From the NCBI GenBank assembly GCA_036023115.1, contig JAYKKT010000079.1, positions 10,407,501 through 10,471,500 on the forward strand: a stretch of DNA of 64,000 nt, read 5' to 3'. The DNA comes from Brasenia schreberi (lineage: Eukaryota > Streptophyta > Magnoliopsida > Nymphaeales > Cabombaceae). Shown here piece by piece: positions 21,071 to 33,100 of the stretch. The first letter of the stretch is position 1; each line of letters begins with the position of its first letter. The notes below the pieces were generated by a model. The model was not told where the DNA came from and made no database searches. It saw only the letters and a list, made by a program, of their open reading frames with translations. A program made the translations under genes and the position numbers.

Positions 21071-23230
21071 ACTCTTCTTTTTTGACTCAATCATTAAGAA
21101 TATCAATATTTTCATACCTAAGTGGGTCATATAACACTTTTCTTGTCCTTCTTGCATCTATTTGCATTTGTCTACAAAGAAAATAAACATAAGAATACAA
21201 TAATATTATGTACTTCAAAAATTATTTAAATTGATATGAATGTTATGTGTAAAATTAAGGAGTAACAAACATATTATAATTAAATTTTTACCTTTACATT
21301 AACTTCATATTGTATGAAATACATATCAAATCACGAAGACGAGCATGCTCCAATTTGTTTCTTTTCAGTGTAAATACATTAAAAAACTTCATGTATAGGT
21401 TAATATGCATTGAGCAAACCTCGATGAGTTTGGTGCATCTACACTAACGTGAGTCCACTATTCATCTAATACAAACTATAATAAATTTAAAAAATAAGTC
21501 TTAAGAAGCAATACAAGTAATAAGAATTCATAAGTAATAATAATTTATTAAAAAACCAAATCATACCTGGGAGTCAAGTTGTATTCCAATTGGCCTTTCA
21601 AAATCTCCAACATTATGTATATACTTATTTAGATTTAAATAGATGTTGCATTGAGCTAAATCTTCTACAATCTCAATTGCATTCAATATCCCTTTCTTAG
21701 CTTCTTCATCCTCTACAAAGTTAGGAAAAAAATTAATTGAGGGATTAAGAAAATATGTAAACGCAAGCAAATCTTTATGCATTTATCGGTTTAAGTATGC
21801 ATCAATTATTTTCTAAATATTCTTTATAAGTTACTGGTTATGGTCAAGGTTTGCTTGTATTTCCAATTTGGCCTTATCCATAAACATCATACATATATAA
21901 GGCATAACATGCTTATCTTCACTATTTATTATTCTCATTACCTTAACCAAAGGCACAATCATTCTAAAAAATATGTTACACTTTTCTCAAAAATTAGTAT
22001 TAAAAATAATATATACTATAATAATCTCCTCCCTCTTTCTCAACTAATTTATAGAGCCCTATTTATCATATGTAAGTATTTTTCCAATGCACTTTTATAT
22101 ATCACAAGACTTTAAACACTAATAACATTCATAGCAAATTTTGTCAATGAAAATCTAATCAACTCCCTTCCACTAGTGTAGATTCTCATCAAATTCAATA
22201 TGAAGGAGTGATTATATATAAACATTGTAACATTTCTACATGTATCAATAGTTTCTTTGATTTCATCAATTAAACTCAAATCCTCAAGCATTAAGTCTAT
22301 GTAATGTACAATACATAAGGTCCACACTAAAGATGGATGATTTGACCCAAGCATCTTACCAGTTACTCTAAAATTTATATCATTATCAGTAATAACTAGA
22401 TAACATTTTTAATGCCAACATCCTCAACAATATCTTCAAAGAAACATAGCAAATTATCTTCACTTTTATCAATATGAGACATTGTATAGGATTTCAAAAA
22501 CAATATCCCCTCTGAAATGTAAACCAAGAAGTTAACTAATGATCTACGTTAGCCATTTGTTTAATCATCAACCATAATAAAACATCGAGTAACCTTTTAT
22601 GACTCTCTAAATTCAAAACTCTATTCATAAATAATATCAACTCATTTTTATAACAATTTACTCCTTAAAGCATGATAAGTGAGTACCTTATAACTTGATC
22701 ACACACTAACAATAGCATTTGTCACAGCTTGAAAGAAAAAATAAATTTGCAATATTAAAAAGAAGGCAAATTTCATAAAAAACTTTGTTCACTTCGTACA
22801 TACTTTATCACTTCCCTCTCCTTTGAAGCTATAGTTGAGCATTTAGTAGAATAAGAATCAATCCCATTGCTATTGTCACCAGAACCTATACTCTTTTCTT
22901 TATCTCATCTTCTCCTTGTCTCTTCCATTCCTTCTTAGTCATACCATGAATTTATTGTGTATCTCATTGTGCATCTCTTGAAAAGCATCTTGAGACATAT
23001 CTTAACCACCTTTTATGCTCTCTCTCTTAGTCTCTTCTTTTCCTTTTATCCTCCAAAACTTGTTGATTGCATACTTTACAACTTTAAGTACCCGATGACA
23101 AACATTTACATTCTTTTCAATACCCACAAGATGGTAGAAATACCTTCATGCTTGACCTCGTTAGAAAACTTGCACATATTTGCAAGCCTATTGTCTTGAC
23201 ATATCGAGATACAAAATCTCGTTTGAATGC
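21071..23230 (-). pseudogene. hAT-family transposase (BED / DUF659 / hATC)
   Basis: On the - strand from 23230: a cysteine-rich segment in BED zinc-finger position. Around 22770, KVFYEICLLFNIAN, the DUF659 start. At 22354-22112, NHPSLVWTLCIVHYIDLMLEDL..I and IYNHSFILNLMR-YTSGRELIR, the typical hAT core. At 21782-21561, AFTYFLNPSINFFPNF. At 21300-21480, KRNKLEHARLRDLI from the hATC dimerisation domain. Stops and frameshifts are scattered throughout, so it is inactive. Its tail lies at 18300-18491 beyond the solo LTR. A related fragment is at 63225-63711. Confidence 0.75.
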
Positions 23231-23737
23231 TATGAAGATGAGCAAAGATAAACCAACAAGAAAAAGGCTTTACGAAGATATAAAATCTCGAAATCTATGA
23301 AAACTCCAAATTTTCAAGTGAAGAATCATATGAGAATGAATTTGAAATGAACGGATGAGAGATGCTATGAATTTGACAAAAACTCTATAAATTTTTATGA
23401 GTTTGAGATAAAACATGTGATTTTACTATAAAATCAAGCAAATAAAAAATAGAAAAAAATATTTGAGAGCAAATACCGGTACTATAAAAGAGTCTAAGAA
23501 CAAGCAAAACAATCAAAATTATGAATATCAAGTTTAAATATTAAAAAAATCATTATTGATTCATACGATACAGCATGATACAATATGATAAATGCTTAAA
23601 AATGATACACTTACTCGTATCGTCTTATTCTAGCATATGATATTTGATAAACATATGTCATCATAGGTACAAGTAACATTGCAAATCTCTTGCGTATGTT
23701 TACTTCTTTTAACATCAACCAACTAAATGAGAGCATC
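23231..23737. other. AT-rich, probable outer end of the hAT element
   Basis: No coding similarity. Repeated tatgata/tatcat motifs at 23540-23650 resemble those at 17940-18010 on the other side of the transposase. The stretch ends next to the left terminus of MULE element 2. Confidence 0.35.
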
Positions 23738-24540
23738 TATAACCACCTAAAATTTCCTCTCAAAAAGAAATAAAATACTTTTGTTAAAATGATTACAAAA
23801 AAAATGAGTATTAAAATTAAGTTAGCATCCTTAAATCTTAGTAGATTGATGAGTATAGAAACTCATTAAAATGTTAAGAAACGAAAATTTTGAGTCCAAG
23901 GTCTTGAAAATTGGGATTTTCATCAAACTCACATACTCAAGATCAGATATACCCATTAAAGATTAATTCAATTGTGCTTGGAAAACACTTACAATTGCAT
24001 ATCAACTTAACAACATAATGAATGTCTCAAACTGACAAAGATCAAAGCCAACAAAAATGAATCTTGAAACACATGTTTCTATTCTCACTTTGAAACACAT
24101 GTTACTCAAAACACATCATAATTGATACAAGCACACCCCTTTTACTTCATATACACCCAAAATTTCTCACTTTTCTAAAATATCCCTGCACATTTTTGAC
24201 ATTTATGAAACTGTCCTTCTAACAAAAAAATGGGATGATCTCCCCCCAATGTGATCCAACTTTTAGTTCCCATTTCTACTCATTTCTCCAATTAATCTTC
24301 ACTTTTCACTTCATTTTAGTCATATAGTATGAGATCTACGATAATTTCTATAAAGAAAAAATTAAATCTATCTTTTCGATCAATTTTAGAAGAATCAAAA
24401 GAGGAAAAAGAAGGATTTTTGTGATTTCTAGAGTCGATTTGAAGTAGATTCATCGATTTATCGAGGTATATTGTTGATTTTATGTTGTTCTATAAATTTT
24501 TATTTCTTCTTTAAGATTTGTGTCGAAAACCCCAAGTTTT

Positions 24541-24597
24541 TCCGATGTCGTGCATTTGGGAGACGCACTTGAGTCGTCTTAAGCGCATCTCCCACTT
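24541..24597. repeat. Imperfect hairpin in the PMD leader
   Basis: gggagacgcacttgag and cttaagcgcatctccc are complementary apart from two mismatches and are separated by a 4-base loop. It occupies the place where element 1 has its arrays of small gagac hairpins. Confidence 0.5.
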
Positions 24598-24630
24598 TGA
24601 GTGTAATCTTACTAATTATTTTTTTAATAT

Positions 24631-26390
24631 GCAGATATGGTTGATGAAACATGAGTATAAGGGTATAACATCACTGCTTCATCTAGGATATGCAACACAA
24701 TGGTATATGGAGGGTGTCCTGATAAATGATAACAAGGAGAAGATAAAGTTGGCCCTTCATATTACGAAGAGAACACACATCATCCACAAATATTGAAATC
24801 GATATTGTAGACAATAAGGATGAGGGATATCCTGATCTACTAGGATTACTCCCGAGCTTTAAAGGAACAAATTGCATATAAAATTTTGGATAAACAAATA
24901 CTTTAAAACTGCTAAAAGTTTATGTAAGTACTCTATATACATGTACTCATATCAATATTCTTTATTCTAATGTATAATTATTGATAATACAAAAAGTGAT
25001 AACATCTCATACATGTTATATTGTGTGTAAAGCATGACTAGTTAAGAGCACGGATATGAAGCCCGAAAATTGGGTTGAGCTTTTAGATCACAGTTGGCTA
25101 ATTGGACAAGCGGACTTATTATATGAGGTGAGAGATCATACATTACTAACTGCTTTTATTGAGCATTGTCAACCAAACACAAACAACTTCCATATGTTAT
25201 GGGGTGAGATATCTATCATACTTCACGATGTTTATGAGTTACTTAGCTTTCTAATGAGGGCAACTAGTTGCCTTAAAAAGAAGATGATGGTTATAAGTAA
25301 GGAAGAAATTCTAAGTAATATGTTAGGAATGAGCATCGATGAAATTCTCTAAGATTATCTGAGACTATTAAGTTTGAAGTACTCCAAACTAAATTTGTAT
25401 GACAAAAAGTGAGTAATAAAAATAAACCCTATATTATTTATTGTATCAGTTAGGATGTACTTTATATTGGGATTAGTCTACAGATATGGTGTCTATAAAG
25501 CTTGTAAATTTGCTGACACATGATTGTAGGAGGGTTAACAATTATGTATAAGGTATAACTACATTAACATATTTATATAGACAACTAGGAAAGGCATCTC
25601 GAATAGAATCACAATTTAGTAGACATACTTCTTTGCTTCAAGTAAATTTTTTTACTATTATTGTTTATGTTATTAAAATTTTATTTTTATTCAAAAATTA
25701 ACAAGTAACATGTTTTTATTTTCAAGCATAGATTTATGAGTACTTTCCAGTTTTCAAAGTCGCTATGCAACCAGAATGGCAGGATAGAGACCCACGAGTA
25801 AACTGATAGATGGGAAGTGTGTGTCACAAGCAATCTCCTGTTAATCGGCTAACTCAATACTATAAGTAGTTGGACTTGATGAGTATAGATAAGGTATTTT
25901 GAATGTTATATATTTGTATGTTATATTCAGATGTTATGTATGCTTATGTGTTATTTTGTATAATAGAGATGTCACTCATATAGTTTTTTAAAATACATTG
26001 ATTGTAATGCATACAAGTTATCGAGATATCATGAATGTATTCGTTGCATAGATGTTATGGAGCCTTACATGCCAGATCACATGGTTTGTTAGTTTGGTTG
26101 GTGTCCAAGCATCGTGATAACAATGATAAGACCTTATGTTGCAAAGCGAATGGCGAAGCCACACGCGTATAAGATACAATATAAGCCACGCAATACGATA
26201 TGGAAAGCTCAACACTCGCACTTCAACATTTTGAAGTCCCAACACTATATTGTATGAGTGTGATGAGTTATACATGAAGTGGTATATTCAAACGATACAT
26301 CAATTTATTTTGCGAGATTCTAACACTCATCTATGTCCTTCTCTACCTACTCCAGTTAGGCAACGTGATACATCTTTTTATATAAAAGTA
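24631..26390 (+). pseudogene. Plant mobile domain (PMD) gene of element 2
   Basis: Pieces in order: MKHEYKGITSLLHLGY (24640-24800); EIDIVDNKDEGYPDLLGLL-like (24795-24865). At 25056-25352 an open 98-residue stretch reads LLTAFIEHCQPNTNNFHMLWGEISIILHDVYELLSF, the core PMD pattern (L-x-x-A-x-x-E-R-W-x-P-x-T-x-x-F-H-x-x-x-G-E-x-x-x-T-L-x-D-V-x-x-L). QPEWQDRDP follows near 25770, then CDELYMKWYIQTIHQFILRDSN near 26260-26320. Stops lie between the pieces, some possibly in introns. PMD proteins include Arabidopsis MAIN/MAIL1, needed for heterochromatin silencing and meristem function. Transposon-borne versions are known. Confidence 0.65.
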
Positions 26391-26479
26391 AACAAATGAT
26401 TGTAATTCTATTAGAGGTTTTTCCTTTTTGATTTTATAAAATTGTCTTTCTTATACAAGAGACACTAACAATAGCTTTA

Positions 26480-27330
26480 GTGCATTCAGGGCTTATGTCA
26501 CGATCGTTAGGAGGTAATCCATTGTTGATATGCAATTCAATGAATAACATCATTAACATCATCATCCTCTATAAAAACTTGTACATATATGTGATGCCTA
26601 CATGCCACTACCTTTAAACACTCTCTATTAGCTTTATGCTATCACTCCTCTTCTTGTCCTACAAGTGCACCAATGACTCTATACTTATAATTTTCATCTT
26701 CAATAACATTTACCCAAGTATTTATGAAAATACTCATAAATCGTGGTATTGTCATCTTATAAGTAGATTCAAAGTTAAATTGCTTAGAAATATTTTTCTC
26801 AATGATAGAGAGATCACAACTCCCCAAAGAGGATCACTCTATCCCAACATGGGCACCGCATCCTCGACCATGTGTACGCTCATGTCTTCCTATAAAAATG
26901 CATGAAGTAGGTTCGTGGAACGAGGATGAGCAAATATAATGTCATTGATAGTATCTGTATCAGAAACTTTACGATACCATGTATGATAATAGTTAATATC
27001 TAAATCATGGAGTAGTTGTTGTAAAACACTTCGAGAACCACAATATTTTTTCCTGATTTTCATCCTTACATTATAAACATGCCTTACCGTACATACATAT
27101 TCTACGTCTACTTGCTTAAAATGCATCAAAATATGCTTTGGTTTACAATGGTTTTATGTTAAGTTTTTTATTATTTTGTACTTATAGCTACTCTATCATC
27201 CTACAAAAGAATGTCTCTCAAGATATAATCGTAAAGAGTGGTTATGTGTTTCATTCATTACAAGCAACTTCCAATATCCATCTCATCCACCATCTCCTCT
27301 TAATAAGGAGCAGCCAACCTTCTTAGTGCC
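26480..27330 (-). pseudogene. MULE/FAR1 transposase of element 2, with OTU-like end
   Basis: On the - strand from 27330: HSLRLYLERHSFVG and YKIIKNLT, then an open frame (27129-26890) with VCTVRHVYNVRMKIRKK, LDINYYHTWYRKVSDTDTINDIIFAHPRS, matching copy 1 and MULE/FAR1 transposases. It jumps from there to 26827-26642: FINTWVNVIEDENYKYRVIGALVGQEEE. This resembles the OTU-type cysteine protease start found at the C-terminus of some plant MULE proteins (D-G-N-C-G-F-R-A-V-A). The catalytic Cys position is not Cys here. The DDE core is deleted between the two parts. Confidence 0.6.
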
Positions 27331-27408
27331 TGTTCACGTAACACTTTCAACATTAATAGATTTATTTTTTCTATACTTATCACTTCTTTAACAATCAAGT
27401 CATATTAT

Positions 27409-29320
27409 AAATACCCAAAAAAAATTATCAAAAGATTTTTTAGAATTTCTTTCTTTAAAAAAAAATTACTGTTATGGGTCTTTTAAGGGGGGTTTCAATA
27501 AAGATACCTTAAATGAGTTTATTTCCATGCCAAAATTCTGTAGGAACCTCAAAATAAGGGTACTTTATACCCTATCATAAAAAAATAAATTTTGACAATA
27601 TCTTAAAAAATGACCGCTCTGCTCTCAAGGCCATATTAATGAAATTTTGTTGTTTCAGATGAGTTTTTCTTCAAAAAAAAGGGTTTGAAAAGCTAAATTG
27701 GGACATTTGGAAGCAAGGTAAGTTTTTACTTACAAAATATTTACATCATAATTGGTTTACCCCTACAAAATATTTGAATTTAAAAAGATAAGATAAAAAA
27801 CTGGTCCAAAAACATAATTGATCTCAGAAGACTCGTCAGATTGAGAATAATCCTACGCCAACCGACATTGCATCCATCAGAAGGTTAAAGCAGTCTGAAA
27901 GGTAAAGGATCAACTCGTAGAGCGAAGGATGAGAGGGACAATACGGATGTCACTCAGTCATGCAAACAACAACATTGCATTGGCCTGTGTTGAGATTTGA
28001 CTTATATATACATCTACACTAGTTAACCTAGACCACTTGTAATTAGGATGCCTAAGTGATGGATATAGTTGCATGAATTATCAATGAGTTTGTAACTGAA
28101 TGAGACTAGGTTCACCCAATTTAAGGGAGTTAGGGGAGGTTCAACAAATTGGCTCGACCATGGTACAACAATACGACCTAACCATAACACAACAAAGCAA
28201 CTGAGGTACAACAAGCGAACCAAGGTTCAATAAGATGATTCAACCAAGGCATCACAAGCTGGTCCAACTGGGTGCATCCAGTTGACCGAACGAAGGAGGG
28301 AGGGGCTGGACTAGCTATGTGACAGTTGACAAAGCCAAGGTGGGATGGGCTAGACTAGTCATGTGACAAGTCACCAAACCAAAGTGGGGGTGGGGGGGGG
28401 GGGGTGTTGGATCAGCCATGTGACCAGCCACCAAACCAAAGTGGGGTGGATTTGATCAACCATCTGACCAACTGATCCATGGAACAAGCTAGAAGGGGGA
28501 TATTCCAAAGATATTCCCTAGTCTAAAGAGTTCTTGAGTCAGCCAAGAAGTCTATACATACATGCCTTGGATTGGGTATTGGGGGAAGAAAAGGGAGGAA
28601 TCATTAAGAGATTAAGAGGAAGAAATCGAGAGAGAAAGAGAGAGGAGAGGCCACGAGTGGAGGAGCCCAACTCAAGGAGATTCGGCCAAGGAGGAAGGAG
28701 GATCGCCTAAGAAGGAAGAAGAAGGTTCGACCCGATTTCCCCCTCTTCTGCTCCATACTTTTGATTTGTGCTTATTGTAAGCTTGGAATCCTCATCTCCA
28801 ACCTTTTATAAGCTAAACAATTGCAAAAATTTCGTGCTCAGCCATATGTAAGAGGAATCTACCACTTGTATGATATTTCCTTTTTTCTATCCCAATATAC
28901 ATTAAATCTTCTACATCCACATATGTTCTATGCTTATGTATATTATCATCATTTCTCTTCTTTCTTTATCTTAATTGCTTATAAATCAATTTAAAAAATC
29001 ATAAGAGGGACATAGTTGTTATGTTTACATGCAATGATATGAGTATGTAATCACTCTTATGGTGGATTAATCACTCATAAGTTTATGTTGTGGGAGGGCA
29101 TTATTCTATGATCGAATATATCTTTTAAGAGAGCAAGCCACCTCGTAAAAGATGCCTCGAAAATTTATATGTAGATGAGTTCCTCCTCGAACGAGTACAA
29201 AACCTCAACAAAACTCTTTAAATGATCATTAAATCATAAAGTTCTAAGCGGATGCATCATTATTTTTCATAAATAAAGTTATACAGATTTTATCATAATG
29301 TATAGATCTTATATGATCCC
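27409..29320 (+). mobile_element. LTR3: diverged copy of the LTR1/LTR2 family
   Basis: The first 550 bp align with 18497-19080. Both have a ctcttaaggg/cttttaagggg region, rataccttaa, acctcaaaataagg and attttgacaa, in order. Farther on a GA-rich leader (28600-28690) precedes a pyrimidine-rich region, as in LTR2. The right end is uncertain and no TSD was found. It lies about 0.7 kb upstream of the PAP phosphatase start. Confidence 0.55.
28311..28475. repeat. Short tandem repeats with a 13-G run
   Basis: About three diverged units of 55-65 bp share catgtgac..gtcaccaaaccaaagtgggg. One unit holds 13 consecutive G (28392-28404). The repeats lie inside LTR3. Confidence 0.7.
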
Positions 29321-29329
29321 CAAATTTTC

Positions 29330-30020
29330 TAGCCATCGTCTTTCAACGAAATATTCTCAAATCCTGTCCGTGAGTGGTACACACAATGACTAACATCTGA
29401 TAAAATTCTCAAAAAAGGAGTCGTAAACGTCTTCCTCTCAATTGTTTTTTCGTTCTTTCTCATAATCCTCTTTAACGAGGTCGTGCTTGGTGATTCAAAC
29501 TCAATGGCACCGCTCCGCTGCAAAGAAATAAATATCAATGACATTCGATCCCATCGTTGAAGGCACATCTAAGCTGAATGCATATTGGAGCTTAATCAGT
29601 TTGGCTGGAAAAGCTAGGGTGTGATGTCTGAGTAGGGATAGTGGATCGTGGGCTTCTAAGTAGGGTGCACACGCAGGATATCCTAGACAAAATATTTTTT
29701 TGCGAATACTTGTGCTGATTTTTTTGCTAGATAAAGATTTTGTGATCCGGAAGATTGCCTCTGAAGACGTTTACCCGTTAATTAAGGAGGACATGGATAC
29801 CGGGATACTAGATAAAAGAAATAGTAACTACTTTATAGTTTTTGTAACAGTGTTTCTTCCGGTGAATAAGGAAAAAGAAGGAAAAATGCAACGAAGACCC
29901 CCAAGATGGTCTAGCTAATGGAAGCTTGGCATGGACGGGTTCGCCTTCGCTCACTTCTGCATCGCATGCGTTTATAAAAACGACCTGTTTGCCCTCCAAC
30001 TTCAGAGAGCTCCGGACTCC
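29330..30020 (+). promoter_or_regulatory. Upstream region of the PAP phosphatase gene
   Basis: About 0.7 kb of unique sequence between LTR3 and the probable start codon, richer in G+C near the gene. A TATA-like tataaaaa at 29973-29980 would place transcription start about 20 bp before the ATG at 30021. A pyrimidine-rich 5' end follows, as in many plant leaders. The in-frame ATG at 29931 would lie upstream of this TATA-like box. No other elements are claimed. Confidence 0.4.
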
Positions 30021-30118
30021 ATGGACGTCTCCCTGTCTTTTTCTCGCTCTCCTCTTCGCGAGTTCCGTTTCCCTCTCTCTTCATACTCTCTCTCGAGTTC
30101 CCAACCTTCTTTCTACAT

Positions 30119-30121
<3 letters not shown>
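30021..30121 (+). CDS. PAP phosphatase exon 1 (transit-peptide region)
   Basis: Starts [20 protein letters not shown] and ends after the first two bases of an Arg codon, at cag|gtctctc. Joining to the first base of exon 2 gives AGA (Arg), continuing into [20 protein letters not shown]. An upstream in-frame ATG at 29931 would add 30 residues. I prefer 30021 because the shorter start leaves a typical Ser/Arg-rich targeting peptide. Confidence 0.75.
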
Positions 30122-30179
<58 letters not shown>

Positions 30180-33100
30180 GTGCAAATGGGTTTTAAGCTG
30201 AAATTTATTGTATTGCCCTGGAAGATGAAAATCCAAACGATCCCTGTTTTCTGGACGAATCGGCTTGTAAACAGACCGATGGTGAAATTACCCCCTCTGA
30301 ATGCGTGCTTCGGACACGCTCATTTGGTTAGATAAATTGTCATATGAATAAGTCGGATTTCTAGTTGTTCAGGATGGTGCACTATCTCAAATTGTCCCGG
30401 TTCTCTGGAAGACTAAAGCATCCACGGGATGATGACCATTGTTTTCTGTTCTTCTCGAATTTTCAGATGTAATGTTCCGTTTCCGGCCCAGAAGGCAAAG
30501 TTCCGGCGAGAGCTTGAGGCTGCGGTAGACGTGGTTCAAAGAGCTTGTCATATCTGCAGCGAGGTGGTTTGAAGTCCTCATCTTTTCCATTCCTTCTCCG
30601 TATTCTAAATTTTTTCCATTTATGAAGATTGAGTAAAGGAGTCTTTGTGTTACCCAAACTAGGTCAAGAGAACGCTACTTTTAGGCAGTGATGGGGGAAT
30701 TCTTGAGAAGAATGATCAGACGCCGGTCACGGTAGCTGATTTCAGCGTCCAGGCCCTGGTCAGCTTGGGTAATGCTGTCTCTTTATGTGGTTAATTTCGA
30801 TACTTGTCACATATTGTAATTATTGGTTTTATTCCTTTCTATAATGTTTGAATCCTAGAATCCCCACCTTAAAAAATCACTTTCATTTTAACGAAGTTTC
30901 GGATAGTGTTGAGTTATTGTAGATTGAACAATTTCTCGAGTGATTGGTACATGAGAAATCAAATTTAATACCCTGAAAAAAAGGTTAAGACAATGCTATT
31001 CCTTGAGGCACGATAAACACAAACCTTTAGTTTTATTTCCCATCACCGTGTTAAATAACTGGATGGAATGAATCCTAACAAATACCTTTAGGATATAATG
31101 AAGACCCTCAATTCATCTTGTACAACTATACCTGAGTCTTAGACAAATGGGTAAAATAAAGATGATGATATTTTAAATCCAATTAACACTATAATAGAAT
31201 TTGTAAATTCTCTTTAGAGACTAAGTATAAAATAACAACACACCATGGCAACAAAGTTGGATCAATCTTCTTTCTACTATATATAGATATAGTAAAAATG
31301 TAATTTATGTGGTACTACTAATGATCATTATTGCCACTCAAGAAAGTGTTTTTTAATGCCACAACTTGGTTGCTAATTACACCATAAGTTACATCCACTA
31401 TCGTTGCTAATCAACATAATTACCACTCAAGAAGGTGACAATTAGTGCTACTAATTGTACCATAAGTGACAACCACTATAAAGTGCTATCAATGAATATA
31501 TTTTTCACTTAAGATGTTGCTTTTAGTGCTGCAATATGGCTATTAGTTATACCATAAATTACAACTACTACCAAGTACTACTAATAAGCACAATTATCAT
31601 ACAAGAAAGTGGCTTTTAATACCACAACATGGCTGCAATCATAACCCTTCATCAATTATTGTATTTTATAAATCACCCAATAATATCTCATTATTTTCAA
31701 AATACATTTGAAAACCATCACATTGAAAATTTTATAGTTTCGATAAAGGTATTTTATGATTTGAACCTTTACTTAGTAAAATGGGTTTCACTAATCCGAA
31801 TTGGATAGTAAACAAGTTTTGAACAATGAAATCCAATTGAACAAGTGTGTATGTCTTACCTATAAGATTTTAATGTCACTATGTATCATGTTCAAATTGA
31901 CACATTTGTATAAGCCTTCGGTATCCTTTCCCATGAGTGCTTTAAGAGTCGAGGGTCAAGCTCAAGATTCTAAGAAGTGGCCTACTTCACAAAGCGTCTT
32001 TATGAGCACTTTAGCATATACACGTATATAATGTTATAAGTCTATTAATAATAAAACTGAACCTATCTGTTTACCTTGTAGGACCAAGTGTCTTTTCCTT
32101 GGGATATTGGTACTTGTAGTCACTCTAATAATGTATTTAACTTATTGAACTCACTTTATGAGCACTTTAGTATTACATGTATATTATGTTATAAGTCTAT
32201 TAATAATAAAACTTAACCTATCTGTTTACTTTGTAGGACCAAGTGTCTTTTCCTTGGGATATTGGTACTTGCAGTCACTCTAATAATGTATTTAACTTAT
32301 TGAACTTAAGGCTTGATGTTACTCAAGTGTGAGTTGAGGTTCCACAACCGGTGATCTTATAAACCGGGTTTAGACTCATATTAATTAATACCTTTCGCAT
32401 CAAATCCCTTGTCATACTATTCATTAAATGATTTACAATATTTAATTATGATCTTATATAAATAATAGAAATTACTTCACTTTTTATAAGATTTTTAATA
32501 TAGCTATAACTTACACTTAATATGTCTAGATTTTTTATTATATGTTTGATAATAAGCCTTTAATAATGTACTTTGGTTATCACAGTTCATTGATATGGAT
32601 GTCATAGGCTTGGGCCATATTAGAATCTCATGAAACATATTTCTTAGCTATTCTGCTTCCTTACCCACCGAAGCTAAACCTACAAACTCGACAACCCCAA
32701 TAAGTGATACTCCCATTAAGAGTAAAGATCCAACTACACGTAGAGGCATGATATTCTAAGTAGTTAAGCCAACTGACATTTAAATACAACAACAACAACA
32801 AAGCCTTTTCCCATACTAGACGGGGTCGGCTACATGGATTCTTTGTTTCCACAGATCCCTATCGTGTGTCATGTTAGCAGTTAACTCACGATAAGCTAGA
32901 TCATTCTTTATTGTTTCTTTCCAACACTTTTGTGGGCGTCCCAAATTTAGTTTTTCATACCTTCTTAAAGGTTCTTCTTTTGATCTTCTTTCTATATGTC
33001 CAAACCATCTTAAATGATATTCTCTCATTCTATCCTCTATTGGTGCCACTCCTAATTTGTTTCTAATAACCTCATTATGTATACGGTCTTTTCTTGTATT

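Larger units (their letters stand above)
23738..27400. mobile_element. MULE element 2, PMD (+) convergent with transposase (-)
   Basis: Second copy of the family in element 1, in the opposite orientation. The left terminal region (23738-24150) is similar to 780-1130. A PMD pseudogene (+) is followed tail to tail by a MULE transposase pseudogene (-). It is shorter, about 3.6 kb, because the transposase is internally deleted. The right end merges into LTR3 near 27400 and no terminus was identified. Confidence 0.6.

Noticed and set aside
29931..30020. Upstream in-frame ATG at 29931 as the start of the PAP phosphatase
   Set aside because: It would add 30 residues unlike a targeting peptide, and it lies upstream of the TATA-like box at 29973. 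The ATG at 30021 gives a normal transit peptide.
30123..30335. Open frame reading through the CT repeat (Ser-Leu repeats)
   Set aside because: Simple-sequence translation inside intron 1. The splice junction explains the frame change.
30907..30912. A TSD for copia M1 (flank cggatag)
   Set aside because: No matching 5-bp copy beside the other LTR near 48990. The outer edge there is not exact, so no TSD is claimed.
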